From: Nocardia fluminea
GTDB taxonomy: Bacteria; Actinomycetota; Actinomycetes; Mycobacteriales; Mycobacteriaceae
Reading direction: 5' to 3'
Length of the DNA: 64,000 nucleotides
Assembly (NCBI RefSeq): GCF_002846365.1
Contig: NZ_PJMW01000002.1
Location: 2,728,001 to 2,792,000, forward strand
The notes under the pieces were generated by a model. That model was not told the DNA's origin. It made no database searches and saw only the letters and a list, made by a program, of their open reading frames with translations. The translations under genes and the position numbers were made by a program. Position 1 is the stretch's first letter, and each line of letters opens with the position of its first letter. Shown one piece after another: positions 54,650-63,537 of this stretch.

Positions 54650-55294
54650 ATGAACTACACCAGGTTGCTTCTGAAGGCCATCGCGGTGATCCGGACGCCG
54701 TCGCCGTCTGGGACCTCGGAACGTATCCTCGACGCCGGGCTAAGGCAATTCGAGGTTGTCGGGATCAGCCGCACACGTATCGAAGACATCGCTCGTCGCG
54801 CACGGCTGGCACGTGTGACGCTGTACCGACACTTCCCGAGCAAGGGGCGCATTGTCGAGGCGGTGATTCTGCGAGAACTCGCCAGGTTCCTCGTTGAGTT
54901 GGAAGCAGAGGTGTCAAATCATCAGGATCTCGAGGAGAAGATCGTCGAAGGATTCGTTTTCACGCTGAAGGCAGTACGGGGGCACGCCCTGCTCAACAGG
55001 CTGTTGGAGACCGAGCCGGAGTCACTACTGCCGTTTCTCACGATCGAGGCAGGGGGTCTTGTCGCGACCGCGTCGAACTTTCTGGCCGACCAACTCGCGC
55101 AAGAAGTTGATGCTGCCCGCACGGATGTCGAACTTCACGTGGTTTCCGAGCTGACTGTCCGCGTGATCCTGTCGTTCGTGCTGACCCCATCGACCCGCAT
55201 ATCCCTCGATACCCCTGAGGGTGCGCGCCGATTCGCGCGCCGCCACCTCCTGCCTCAGCTGCGTGACGACTCAGTTGGCGGTAGCGCGACATAA
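54650..55294 (+). CDS. TetR-family regulator
   Basis: 214 residues from the ATG at 54650 (GAAGGA 14 nt upstream; a TTG at 54620 is possible). HTH at about 47-70: IEDIARRARLARVTLYRHFPSKGRI. The C-terminal ligand domain has a typical helical pattern ending in DTPEGARRFARRHLLPQL. Probably controls the following TetR, thioesterase and hydrolase genes, or is one of a pair of sensors. Confidence 0.82.
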   Translation: MNYTRLLLKAIAVIRTPSPSGTSERILDAGLRQFEVVGISRTRIEDIARRARLARVTLYRHFPSKGRIVEAVILRELARFLVELEAEVSNHQDLEEKIVEGFVFTLKAVRGHALLNRLLETEPESLLPFLTIEAGGLVATASNFLADQLAQEVDAARTDVELHVVSELTVRVILSFVLTPSTRISLDTPEGARRFARRHLLPQLRDDSVGGSAT

Positions 55295-55387
55295 TGTCAG
55301 ATCTGTATCGCTGCCCGGCCGCAGAGATGCGCACCGGTAGAGGACAGAGGGGGATGCGCTCCTCGACGAAGTAGCGGCATACTCGTT

Positions 55388-56074
55388 GTGGTGACGACGA
55401 AATCTGCACGTCGCGGCGCGCGATTCTCGGCCCTGGGTAGCACCCGGGATGCCCTACTTGATGCCGCAGAGTTCTGCTTCGAAGAGGTCGGATTCTCGGC
55501 GACGACGATGGAGGACATCGCTCGGCAGGCCGGCGTCTCTCGGGCCACCGTGTACCGGCACTTCGCGAACCGTGAATCGGTGGTCTCGGGCGTCGTCCTG
55601 CGGACGGCCGGCCGCTACCTCGACGGGATTGGCGGGCCACTCGCCGGACAGCCTGATCTCGCATCTGCCGTGCTGGTCTTCGTAGAGACCACTGTTCACG
55701 CCGCCAGCCGAGAGAAGTCGATTTCCGCTCTGTTCGTCAGCGATGATCGCCTCGCTGGAATCGGTCTGACAGAGTCCACATCGGTCGCCCTCTTCGAACT
55801 CGTCACCGAGTTCCTGCGACCGGTATTCACCCGTCACCGCGATGACCTGCAGCCGGGGATCTCAGTGGACGACGCCGCGGAGTGGATCCTGCGGACGATC
55901 CTCAGCCTGCTCACCGTGCGCGGCCCGAGACGGCGCAGCCCTGAGGGCCTACGCGCGTACCTTTGCCGCTGCCTCCTTCCTGCCATCGTCGTACCAGGGT
56001 CTACCGAATTGGATCGGCACCGCGGTCATGACGAGCGTGCAGATCGCAATCCAGGTGACACAAATCTGCAGTAG
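55388..56074 (+). CDS. TetR-family regulator
   Basis: 228 residues with GTG at 55388. HTH at about residue 41-65: MEDIARQAGVSRATVYRHFANRESV. The following domain is of TetR_C type with VRGPRRRSPEGLRAYLCRCLLPAI near the end. Adjacent to and same-strand with the previous TetR; the 94-nt gap between them holds no obvious operator. Confidence 0.82.
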   Translation: MVTTKSARRGARFSALGSTRDALLDAAEFCFEEVGFSATTMEDIARQAGVSRATVYRHFANRESVVSGVVLRTAGRYLDGIGGPLAGQPDLASAVLVFVETTVHAASREKSISALFVSDDRLAGIGLTESTSVALFELVTEFLRPVFTRHRDDLQPGISVDDAAEWILRTILSLLTVRGPRRRSPEGLRAYLCRCLLPAIVVPGSTELDRHRGHDERADRNPGDTNLQ

Positions 56075-56117
56075 TGTCACCTTGGGGCAGGTCAACGCAG
56101 AGACGGAGGAGGCTCCG

Positions 56118-56558
56118 ATGGAATTCCCGCAGTTCGACCCCCAAGTTGCTGGGCAGGTGCTCGGCGCGGCAACGGATGTGGGCGGCATCTCGGCATATCT
56201 CGGATTTCGTCATGCTGAACTGAGCGCCGGTCGGTTGATCGCCGAGATGGAGGTGCGAGACGAGCTCCTTACCCCCTTCCGTACATTGCACGGTGGCTGC
56301 CTGTCAGCCATGGTCGACCATTGCCTGGGTGTTGTCTTTTATCCGGTGATCCCGACCGGCTGCTGGGTCGCGACAACCGAGTTCAAGATCAATCTTCTGC
56401 GGCCGGTCACGGCTGGGGTATGCATCGCCACGGCAGATATCATTGCCCTGACCAGGCGATCGGGCGTCGCACGCATCGACATCACCAACGACGGCAGGCC
56501 AGTGTGTGCCGCTCAGGGGACCGTTACGATCGTCAGCGACGGGGGCGGCAGCTCGTGA
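56118..56558 (+). CDS. PaaI-like hotdog thioesterase
   Basis: 146 residues from the ATG at 56118 with GGAGGAGG upstream. LHGGCLSAMVDHCLGVVFYPVIPTGCWVATTEFKINLLRPV and ARRSGVARIDITNDGRPVCAAQGTVTIV match the single-domain PaaI/YbgC-type family that cleaves acyl-CoA or aryl-CoA. It shares an overlap of 4 nt (GTGA) with the hydrolase downstream. Confidence 0.8.
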   Translation: MEFPQFDPQVAGQVLGAATDVGGISAYLGFRHAELSAGRLIAEMEVRDELLTPFRTLHGGCLSAMVDHCLGVVFYPVIPTGCWVATTEFKINLLRPVTAGVCIATADIIALTRRSGVARIDITNDGRPVCAAQGTVTIVSDGGGSS

Positions 56559-57445
56559 CGGAGGGCATGATCGAGATGCAGGTGCTGGCTCGTGACGGAA
56601 TCACGCTGGCAGCCGACTACTATCCCCATGGTTCCAACCATCAGGTTGTGATCCTGTTGCATGGAGGTGGGCAGAGTCGTCACGCCTGGACCACCTCAGC
56701 GCTCCGCCTGCGCGATCGCGGCTACACAGTAGTTGCATACGATGCACGTGGGCACGGCGACAGTGACTGGGCCCCCGACGGACGATACGACGTCGAGCAT
56801 CTTGTCGATGACCTGCTCATGGTGCGAGAACGATTCTGCACCGAGGACGCGCCCGCGGTCGTCGGAGCATCGTTGGGCGGGATGACCGTTCTTGCCGCGC
56901 ACCTGCTTGCGCCACCCGAGTTGTGGGGAGCGGTGGTGCTGGTCGACGTGACCCCACGGATGGAATTCGATGGCGCTCGACGCATCGTCTCGTTTATGTC
57001 TGCGCATCCTGACGGATTCGCGAACCTCGAAAACGCTGCCGACGTCATCGCGGCATACAACCCGCACCGCGAACGACCGGTGCGGCTTGAAGGCCTTCAC
57101 AAGGTACTGCGGCAACGAGCCGACGGTCGATGGGTGTGGCGATGGGATCCCGCCTTCATCACCAGTCGTTTCCAGGCGTTGCAACAGGACGCGTCCGCCG
57201 GTGCCGAGCAATTCGAGACGCTTGTAGAATTGCTCGTCGCGGGTGCGGGTCGAGTCGTCGCGCCGACTCTGCTCGTGCGCGGTGCCCTGTCCGATCTGGT
57301 ATCGCATGAGACCGTTGCAGAATTCCTGGAAATTGTGCCGCACGCGGAGACGACCGATGTCTCCGGAACTGGCCACATGGTGGCAGGAGATGACAATGAC
57401 GCATTCACGCAGGTTGTCACCGACTTCCTCGGACGCACCCTATAG
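56555..57445 (+). CDS. Alpha/beta hydrolase
   Basis: 296 residues; the GTG at 56555 overlaps the thioesterase stop. HGGGQSRHAW (oxyanion region), the nucleophile elbow GASLGG (about residue 108), DARGHGDSD, and the catalytic His in GTGHMVAGDD near the C-terminus. It is a serine esterase or lactonase-like enzyme; an ester produced by a BVMO would be a logical substrate (inference). Confidence 0.83.
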   Translation: MTEGMIEMQVLARDGITLAADYYPHGSNHQVVILLHGGGQSRHAWTTSALRLRDRGYTVVAYDARGHGDSDWAPDGRYDVEHLVDDLLMVRERFCTEDAPAVVGASLGGMTVLAAHLLAPPELWGAVVLVDVTPRMEFDGARRIVSFMSAHPDGFANLENAADVIAAYNPHRERPVRLEGLHKVLRQRADGRWVWRWDPAFITSRFQALQQDASAGAEQFETLVELLVAGAGRVVAPTLLVRGALSDLVSHETVAEFLEIVPHAETTDVSGTGHMVAGDDNDAFTQVVTDFLGRTL

Positions 57446-57909
57446 GCCCGATCGCCTCCGGGAGTTGGGTGCTGGTCATGGCGTCTTTGCGCGACACCAT
57501 TGCCAAGGGATCGACTGCTGACGGGCTGTTCTCTGATTGCAAGAAGGCACACCGCGACTTGCAAGGCCAGGCGGCTGAAGGGTGAGAGGCCCATCGGCCG
57601 CATATGACACCGGCCAGAGATAACGGGAGAGGCGCGGACTCCAGGTCGCTAGCGATGGCCAACTGGCGATACCGCGCGGCCTGGGCAGCATTGAATGTGC
57701 TCTCCGTTCGTGCTACTTGTGCTGGCACTAGCCTTGCCCGTTTAAGCCCAGTTCGGACAGTTTATAGACCAATCTCAACTGTGTCACAGAATGATGCAGG
57801 GCCGGCGGCGAACCGCCCCGGGTTGAGTACCGCTTTGGGCTGTCTCGGAATTCTGTCCGCTGAGTTGTGAGATTCCAACCGTTCGATGGAAGGATCTCCG
57901 CTCGTGCCG
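57446..57909. other. Stretch without a recognisable gene
   Basis: About 460 nt between the hydrolase stop and the IS3 fragment. It may contain the left end of the IS3 remnant; no other feature is recognised. Confidence 0.3.
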
Positions 57910-58487
57910 ATGATGTACTCACCGCAGTTCCGTGAAAGCGCTGTCGCTCTGGTCGTCGATGAAGGAAGCAGGGTCGCCGACGTCGCCCATGATCTGGGAG
58001 TCACCGAGGCCACGCTGTAGCGGTGGAAACATCAGGCCCGCGGTGAGGCCCACGGGACGTCCACGGTCGAATCGGCGCAACTGAGGGATGCGCTGAACAG
58101 GATCAAGCAACTCGAGGAGGAGCTGCGAGCGACTCGGCTGGCCGCGAAGGTTTTCGACGACACCACGCTCGGCTCAAAAGGCGGTTCCCGGCTGTCACGA
58201 CCTTGACCGGGCAAGGAATCAGCATCCGCACCGCCTGCCGTGTGCTCGGCGTGTCCGAGCGCGGCTACCGCCATCACGGCAACCGATTACCCAGCCAACG
58301 CCGACTGCGCCACGAGATGCTCGCCGAAACGATCCGGTCTATCCATGCGGCCTCGCGCGGCTGCTACGGCGTGCGCCGCATGCACCCCGAGCTCACCATC
58401 GGCATGGGTATCGAGGTTGGCTCTGGACGGGTGCGCTCGATCAAAGCAGCCAAACGTTGGGCTGGTGTGTCGCAGTCGAGAATTTTT
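57910..58487 (+). pseudogene. IS3-family transposase remnant, orfA and start of orfB
   Basis: MYSPQFRESAVALVVDEGSRVADVAHDLGVTEATL is an IS3 OrfA HTH; an in-frame TAG at 58018 interrupts it, then RWKHQARGEAH and a coiled-coil leucine zipper continue. OrfB begins near 58200 (GISIRTACRVLGVSERGYRHH, SIHAASRGCYGVRRMHPEL) and stops after VSQSRIF, where IS30 sequence begins in reverse. Non-functional. Confidence 0.72.
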
Positions 58488-58860
58488 GTGGACGGCCGGT
58501 GAGCTCCTCAGCGACCTCGCAGTGCGCATTTGGATTGTAGATGCGTAAGTCTATTCGTCGCGGCAGGTTCTGCCGCAGAGTACCATTAGTGTCTTCGTTG
58601 CTGTCGCGCTGTCGCGCTGTCGCGCTGTCGCGCTGTCGCGCTGCCGTGCTGCGCCGGGATCGGCGAAGTAGACGCGAATGTCGGTGGCCATGGGAAAGGA
58701 TCGGTGCTCGGCTATCTCGGCATCCTGGTCCCGAGTCGCGGTGCGGTGGAGGGTCGCGGGTAGTTCGGTGCCGGCGGCGATGAGGCTGTCGCGGACGACT
58801 TCGGCGGTCCGTTCGGCGCCGAGGTGTCCGAGGACGAGATAGCGCTTCAAAGTTTCTGGA
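58487..58860 (-). pseudogene. C-terminal fragment of an IS30-family transposase
   Basis: Read on the minus strand, GHLGAERTAEVVRDSLIAAGTELPATLHRTATRDQDAEIAEHRSFPMATDIRVYFADP matches IS30 transposases. A frame change at the 8-nt repeats (58601-58640) follows, then SNEDTNGTLRQNLPRRIDLRIYNP, EELTGRPQK. The SNE(N/D)TNG segment holds the catalytic Glu. Truncated at both ends and shifted in frame, so inactive. Confidence 0.75.
58601..58640. repeat. Five tandem copies of an 8-nt unit
   Basis: CTGTCGCG is repeated five times exactly, followed by CTGCCGTG. It lies inside the IS30 fragment at the position that codes for QRxS in intact elements, just before the catalytic Glu. The pattern indicates expansion of a single GCGACAGC-like word by slippage. 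Because 40 nt is not divisible by three it destroys the reading frame. Confidence 0.85.
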
Positions 58861-58969
58861 TCGAGGAGCCACGAACCGGGCCCTGCCGCGGCCGCGGGAG
58901 TTTCGCCTGATGTCGGCTATCGGTGGGTTCACCGGGCTGGAGGCTCGACGCCGCGCCCGACGCCACGGG

Positions 58970-59095
58970 TGTGTATGCGGAGCAAGACGCGATGTTCGAT
59001 ACCTCGAGCTCTTCCGCAACCCTGTCAGCGGCGTCACAGCGGCATCGGAATGCTGACCTCGATGGAGTACGAGAACGCAACCATCGTGGCGTGAG
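58970..59095 (+). pseudogene. C-terminal relic of an IS3 OrfB
   Basis: In the plus strand a disordered version of FDYLELFYNPVRRHSGIGMLTPMEYEN can be read with two or three frame slips; RRHSGIGMLTSMEYEN is directly visible at about 59030-59075. This is the conserved end of IS3 OrfB (...HSxIGMLTPxEYE). With the fragment at 57910 it suggests one IS3 element split by the IS30 insertion and deletion. Confidence 0.55.
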
Positions 59096-59731
59096 GTCCA
59101 CGACTCCGTGAAACCAGGGTAAGACCAGACCTAGAAGACCGGCCGAGCCAGATTCCAACATGGCTGGCGGAAGCACTCGCGTCAGCCATGCAGTTAACTG
59201 TGGTGTTGCTGCCACTATCTCGGTCACCTTGTGCGAGTGGTGATGGGCCAGGTCTTCCCCGGACCGCTCTCCCGGCAGATTCTGTTGTGTATGCATGGAG
59301 ACGGCCCGAAAATGGAGTTACGGGAAGGCTTCGAGACGGTCGGGCGGCGACGAAGGGGCATATCGCGGTCGGTCAGACCGCGCTGATGGGTCTGGCGTGT
59401 CGGCGAGCTTGCATCCGGTGGAGGTCGCGAGCGACTCGAAATCCATCGCCAAGCGGCGATCGTCGGATCGAATCGCGAGTTTGCGGATCAATTGCTGTCA
59501 CGCATCCGTTGGAGTCTGATGGTCTATTGACAGGGTGTGACCCAGGACGCATACTCGTACCTCAAGTATCTAGTACTTGCCGTAGCACACATGGAGGTGT
59601 CGTGGTCGTGATGGCGCACTTGGTCACAACTCAGCAAGGCACAGCTTTCCGGCCAGCACCAGCCGAGCACGTCGAGTGCAAGATCAGCCGAACCGATGCG
59701 TTCTTTGCGCCCGCCGCGACGTCGGGCAACG
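59096..59731. other. Leader region of the mce operon
   Basis: About 630 nt without a recognisable gene. It contains the palindrome CAAGTA-TCTAG-TACTTG at 59563-59579, a candidate operator upstream of yrbEA. Confidence 0.4.
59563..59579. promoter_or_regulatory. Candidate operator upstream of the mce operon
   Basis: CAAGTA TCTAG TACTTG has perfect 6-bp arms with a 5-nt centre, ~150 bp upstream of the YrbE start. It could bind the mce regulator; no such regulator is adjacent in the window. Confidence 0.4.
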
Positions 59732-60598
59732 ATGCGAGAGACGAGATGGGAATCTGCCGTGGTGCCTGCGCGTAGTGAGTTGTCGGCGTCGGCCCGAGTA
59801 ATTCGCGAGAATTTATCCGGAACAGTGGTCTCTGGCCTCCGAACGTTTGGTCGGACTACGCGGATGGCGTATTCAGCCGTGCTGGGTGCCGCGAGTGACA
59901 TTGCCGGATCTAAGTTTCAATGGCGTGAGGCGCTGTATCAATCCTGGTACTTGATTACTGTTACCGCAATTCCGGCAATCCTAATGGCCGTGCCATTCGG
60001 GGTTATCGTCTCGGTTCAGGTCGGGAATCTGATCCATCAAATCGGCGCAGATTCACTGCTCGGTGCAGCTGGCGGTTTGGGGGTAATTAAACAGGGTGCC
60101 CCCATGGCGACAGGATTGTTGCTGGGCGCGGCTGGCGCGGCCGCGATCGCGGCCGACTTGGGCGCCCGCAACATCCGTGAAGAGATCGACGCCATGCGAA
60201 CAATGGGCATAAGTCCTATGCATCGCCTCGTAATTCCTCGGATGGTGGCGATGATTCTCGTTGCACCGATGCTCAATGTCTTGATCATCTTCGTAGGGGT
60301 CGTGGCGGGATATGCAGTCGCGGTCGGTCCTCAGGGGGTGACGCCCGGAAGCTATTGGGGAACCTTCGGATCCTTCACCGTAATGGCGGATATCGGCGTG
60401 TCGATTGTCAAGTCTGTCCTGTTCGGCTTCATCGTCGTGATGATCGCGTGCCAGCGGGGTCTTGAGGCCAAAGGTGGTCCACGTGGAGTAGCGGATGGCG
60501 TGAACGCGGCGGTTGTTCTCTCCGTCGTCTCTGTCGCTGTCGTGAATCTATTGGTCACTCAGTTGGTCTCAATGTTCCTTCCAACAAGGCTGGCATAG
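59732..60598 (+). CDS. yrbEA: YrbEA: MlaE-family permease of an mce operon
   Basis: About 288 residues from the ATG at 59732 (GTG codons at 59759 and 59762 are alternatives, and the first ~20 residues are uncertain). The core matches MlaE permeases: KFQWREALYQSWYLITVTAIPAILMAVPFGVIVSVQVGNLIHQIGADSLLGAAGGLGVIKQ, then IREEIDAMRTMGISPMHRLVIPRM and four to five TM helices. It forms the ABC-like import channel for lipids or sterols together with YrbEB, Mce proteins and an ATPase not seen here. Confidence 0.85.
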   Translation: MRETRWESAVVPARSELSASARVIRENLSGTVVSGLRTFGRTTRMAYSAVLGAASDIAGSKFQWREALYQSWYLITVTAIPAILMAVPFGVIVSVQVGNLIHQIGADSLLGAAGGLGVIKQGAPMATGLLLGAAGAAAIAADLGARNIREEIDAMRTMGISPMHRLVIPRMVAMILVAPMLNVLIIFVGVVAGYAVAVGPQGVTPGSYWGTFGSFTVMADIGVSIVKSVLFGFIVVMIACQRGLEAKGGPRGVADGVNAAVVLSVVSVAVVNLLVTQLVSMFLPTRLA

Positions 60599-61465
60599 AT
60601 GTCGGAGATGAAGTACACCCCCCCGCGGCTAGTGAAGGCCCGGCGAACTGCGACGTCACTCGGGCACCGTGTCGTTCCGGTGGAGCTCCTAGGTTTCGTC
60701 CTCAATTTCATCTGGCAGGCATTGTCGGCGATACCGTTCACGCTCAAACGATATCGAGCGGAGACAATGCGCGCGATCACGGATATGACGTGGGGGCAAG
60801 GCTCGATCATCGTGGGCGGTGGAACGGTCCCGATGCTGGTGGTGCTGGGACTGGTCATCGGCGGCTCGGTCGGCGTCGAGTCATTCGCGACTCTGGATCT
60901 CATCAGTATGGGGCCAGTGTCAGGCATTGTCTCAGCCTTCGCCAACACCCGAGAGCTGGCGCCGATCGCGGCAGGAGTCGGATTCGCCGCACAAGCTGGG
61001 TGTCGTATAACAGCGCAAATTGGATCGATGCGGATCTCAGAGGAGATCGACGCCATCGAATCGCTTGGATTGCGATCGATACCTTTCGTGGTAACGACCA
61101 GGATTATTGCCGGCGCGGTCGCCATCGTTCCGACTTTTCTTATTGCTCTAATCCTCAGCTATGCGGCGTGCCGGACTGTGATCGTCCAGCTGCACGGCCA
61201 GGCCGCAGGTGTCTACGATCACTACTTCTATCAATTCATCAGCGGGTGGGATATCACTGCTGCGGTGATCAAGGTTCTTGTATTCGGAACGGCTGTAATT
61301 TTGATTCACAGTTATCAAGGGTTCTTCGCGACAGGCGGTCCGGAAGGCGTCGGAATTGCGTCCGGCCGCGCCGTCCGGGCAAGTTTTGTGGCGATCATCA
61401 GTCTGGACATGGTATTGACCATGCTCTTGTGGGGTGTCAACTCCGCGATCGAATTCACAGGGTGA
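60599..61465 (+). CDS. yrbEB: YrbEB: second MlaE-family permease
   Basis: 288 residues; ATG immediately follows the yrbEA stop. It is the second permease subunit with TDMTWGQGSIIVGGGTVPMLVVLGLVIGGSVGVESFATL, GFAAQAGCRITAQIGSMRISEEIDAIESLGLRSIPFVVTTRIIAG. Two different MlaE-type permeases in tandem are the hallmark of actinobacterial mce operons. They import lipids or steroids across the inner membrane. Confidence 0.88.
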   Translation: MSEMKYTPPRLVKARRTATSLGHRVVPVELLGFVLNFIWQALSAIPFTLKRYRAETMRAITDMTWGQGSIIVGGGTVPMLVVLGLVIGGSVGVESFATLDLISMGPVSGIVSAFANTRELAPIAAGVGFAAQAGCRITAQIGSMRISEEIDAIESLGLRSIPFVVTTRIIAGAVAIVPTFLIALILSYAACRTVIVQLHGQAAGVYDHYFYQFISGWDITAAVIKVLVFGTAVILIHSYQGFFATGGPEGVGIASGRAVRASFVAIISLDMVLTMLLWGVNSAIEFTG

Positions 61466-61471
61466 GCGCCG

Positions 61472-62524
61472 ATGTCTCGATATGAAATGCCGGGAGTATC
61501 GGCAACAAAGCGATCGTCGATTATTGTCGGTATGGTCGCCGTGCTGACGGCACTGTCAGTAGCGGCCGCTTGGACAGTTGGCAACGCGGCCCGCGGCGAC
61601 AACCGAATGCTTGTGGTGTTGCGCACCGAGAAAATCGGAGACGGCGTCGGGGTGGGTACGCCGGTGCAGTTCGACGGTGTCGGCATCGGTGCCGTCACTG
61701 CCATCGGTTCAGGTGATGGGGCGAAACAGGTGACTTTGATGCTTGATCGAGCAAACTCGAGCGGGCTCACCGACAGCCTTCTCGTAGACTACTCGCCGTC
61801 TAATCTTTTCGGTATCAGCGAGGTTGCGCTGAAACCGGGCGTTGGGGGCGCGCCCCTGCGAGACGGCGTTGTTATCGACCTGACGGGTCCTCGATCTGAC
61901 AGGCAGCGAGATGCGACCATGGGTGTACTGATTCGGACAGTCGCCGAGACCACGGGAAGCCTTCTTACCCCGGAACTCACCGACGTGCTGGTGCGGGTTG
62001 CTACAGCGGCCCGCCAATTCACGCCACTCATGGAGGCGATTGTGGTATCCGGCCGGAACGTTGCTGAGACACGCTCTGTGCCGGTATCGGAGTTGCTGGA
62101 ACAGTATGGCTCGATGCTTGTCGGCAGCGCATCGATGATCGACGGCACGGTAGGCCTGATATATCGGCTCACCACCATCGAGATTCTGAATAGCCAACGC
62201 GAGCTATTCGACGCCACAGTCAGTGTTGTAGGCCAACGCTTCTTCCCCGCCCTCGCAGGAACGCTATTCACGGCGCAGGCTCATCTGTCAGAGTACGCGG
62301 TAATGCTCACGCCGGTTCTTGCAAGTGGCAGCCGAATGGTTTCGACGCCTGGTGTTTCGAGCATGCAACTCTCCGAGATACTGTCGCGTCTGGATCGGTC
62401 GTTCACGTCGACACCTAGTGGCCCGGCACTGAGTATCAAACTGATTCTCGATCTAGTGCCCGCGATTGCGGCGTCCTCGCCGGGAACGTTCGTTCCGTCA
62501 CCGTATTCCGGAGGTGGTCGATGA
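61472..62524 (+). CDS. Mce-family protein (MceA position)
   Basis: 350 residues. One N-terminal TM (about 18-36) and a MlaD/Mce domain (TEKIGDGVGVGTPVQFDGVGIGAVTAI, about 52-130) are followed by a helical C-terminal region. It lies 6 nt after yrbEB and overlaps the next gene by 4 nt. It is the first of normally six Mce proteins that form the periplasmic lipid-binding assembly. Confidence 0.83.
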   Translation: MSRYEMPGVSATKRSSIIVGMVAVLTALSVAAAWTVGNAARGDNRMLVVLRTEKIGDGVGVGTPVQFDGVGIGAVTAIGSGDGAKQVTLMLDRANSSGLTDSLLVDYSPSNLFGISEVALKPGVGGAPLRDGVVIDLTGPRSDRQRDATMGVLIRTVAETTGSLLTPELTDVLVRVATAARQFTPLMEAIVVSGRNVAETRSVPVSELLEQYGSMLVGSASMIDGTVGLIYRLTTIEILNSQRELFDATVSVVGQRFFPALAGTLFTAQAHLSEYAVMLTPVLASGSRMVSTPGVSSMQLSEILSRLDRSFTSTPSGPALSIKLILDLVPAIAASSPGTFVPSPYSGGGR

Positions 62525-63537
62525 ACAGGCATGGCAGCCTATTGGTGGTAGTCGCGAAGCTCGCGGTTTCTGTAGTCGTGATCGCAGTGCTGCTCGCAGC
62601 AATCGCGCAGACTGTGCAACGCCCCGTCTCAGGAGGGACTAAGCAGTTCTCATCGGAATTCGTCGATGCGAACGGTCTCAAGTCCGGAGACGATGTTCGG
62701 ATGAACGGTGTCCGCATAGGCAAAGTGCTTTCGATCTCACTTGAGGATGGTCGCGCAATCGTTACGTTCATGGTCGAACGCGATCGGAATTTATACGAGA
62801 ACACCGTCCTGGCGATACGATATCAGAGTCTGGTGGGCCAGCGTTACGTCGATGTTCAACAATCATCGCCAGTCACGGCGGAGTTGGCGGCAGGCAGTAG
62901 GATCGGGGCTTCCAGAACCATCCCGTCATTCGACATCACAGCCCTATTCAACGGGCTGAAACCGGTTCTGAGCGAGTTGTCGCCAGCAGCAGTAAATAAG
63001 TTCGCTACTAACATGATCGCCGCTATAGAAGGAGACGGCTCGGGTATCGGTTCGGTTCTCGACTCTATCCAGACGTTGTCCAGCTATACGATGGACCGAC
63101 AGGCAGTGATTACCGCATTGGTGGCTAATCTGAAAAAGATATCTGACCATCTCGGCGGTCGATCCTCACATCTGGTGCAGCTTGTTTCGGAGCTGTCGGT
63201 GGTTGTCTCAACGCTACGTAGCAAGGTGGATGGAATCGTCGAATTCGCTCTTATGGCTCCAGACGTGATCGCGCCGCTGAACAGCCTCCTCGACGCGATT
63301 GGGTTGACTCCTGGTAGCAATCCGGACGCCGATACGCTGCTGCGGGCGATATTTCCAGATCCTCAACAGGCAGTCGAAGTACTCCGAAAACTGCCAGCGA
63401 TGCTCCAGACCCTGAATAGTTGGATTCCGTCCGATAGTCCTGTCGTGAACCGAAACTGTTCGAACGGGAACGTAGACAGTCCGGATCCTTTCCAGGTGAT
63501 GATCACGGGACAAAGGATATCGATATGCAAAGGATGA
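62521..63537 (+). CDS. Mce-family protein (MceB position)
   Basis: 338 residues. N-terminal TM (about 8-28), Mce domain with FSSEFVDANGLKSGDDVRMNGVRIGKVLSISLEDGRAIVTFMVERDRNLYENTVLAIRYQSLVGQRYVDVQQ, then a helical domain with SSYTMDRQAVITALVANLKKIS. Start overlaps the previous gene by 4 nt (ATGA). Confidence 0.85.
   Translation: MNRHGSLLVVVAKLAVSVVVIAVLLAAIAQTVQRPVSGGTKQFSSEFVDANGLKSGDDVRMNGVRIGKVLSISLEDGRAIVTFMVERDRNLYENTVLAIRYQSLVGQRYVDVQQSSPVTAELAAGSRIGASRTIPSFDITALFNGLKPVLSELSPAAVNKFATNMIAAIEGDGSGIGSVLDSIQTLSSYTMDRQAVITALVANLKKISDHLGGRSSHLVQLVSELSVVVSTLRSKVDGIVEFALMAPDVIAPLNSLLDAIGLTPGSNPDADTLLRAIFPDPQQAVEVLRKLPAMLQTLNSWIPSDSPVVNRNCSNGNVDSPDPFQVMITGQRISICKG

Noticed and set aside
58551..58850. 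Phase-variable gene with 8-nt repeats (ARQRDSAT)
   Set aside because: The flanking code is clearly an IS30 transposase fragment, so the repeat sits in a pseudogene rather than in a phase-variable surface gene.
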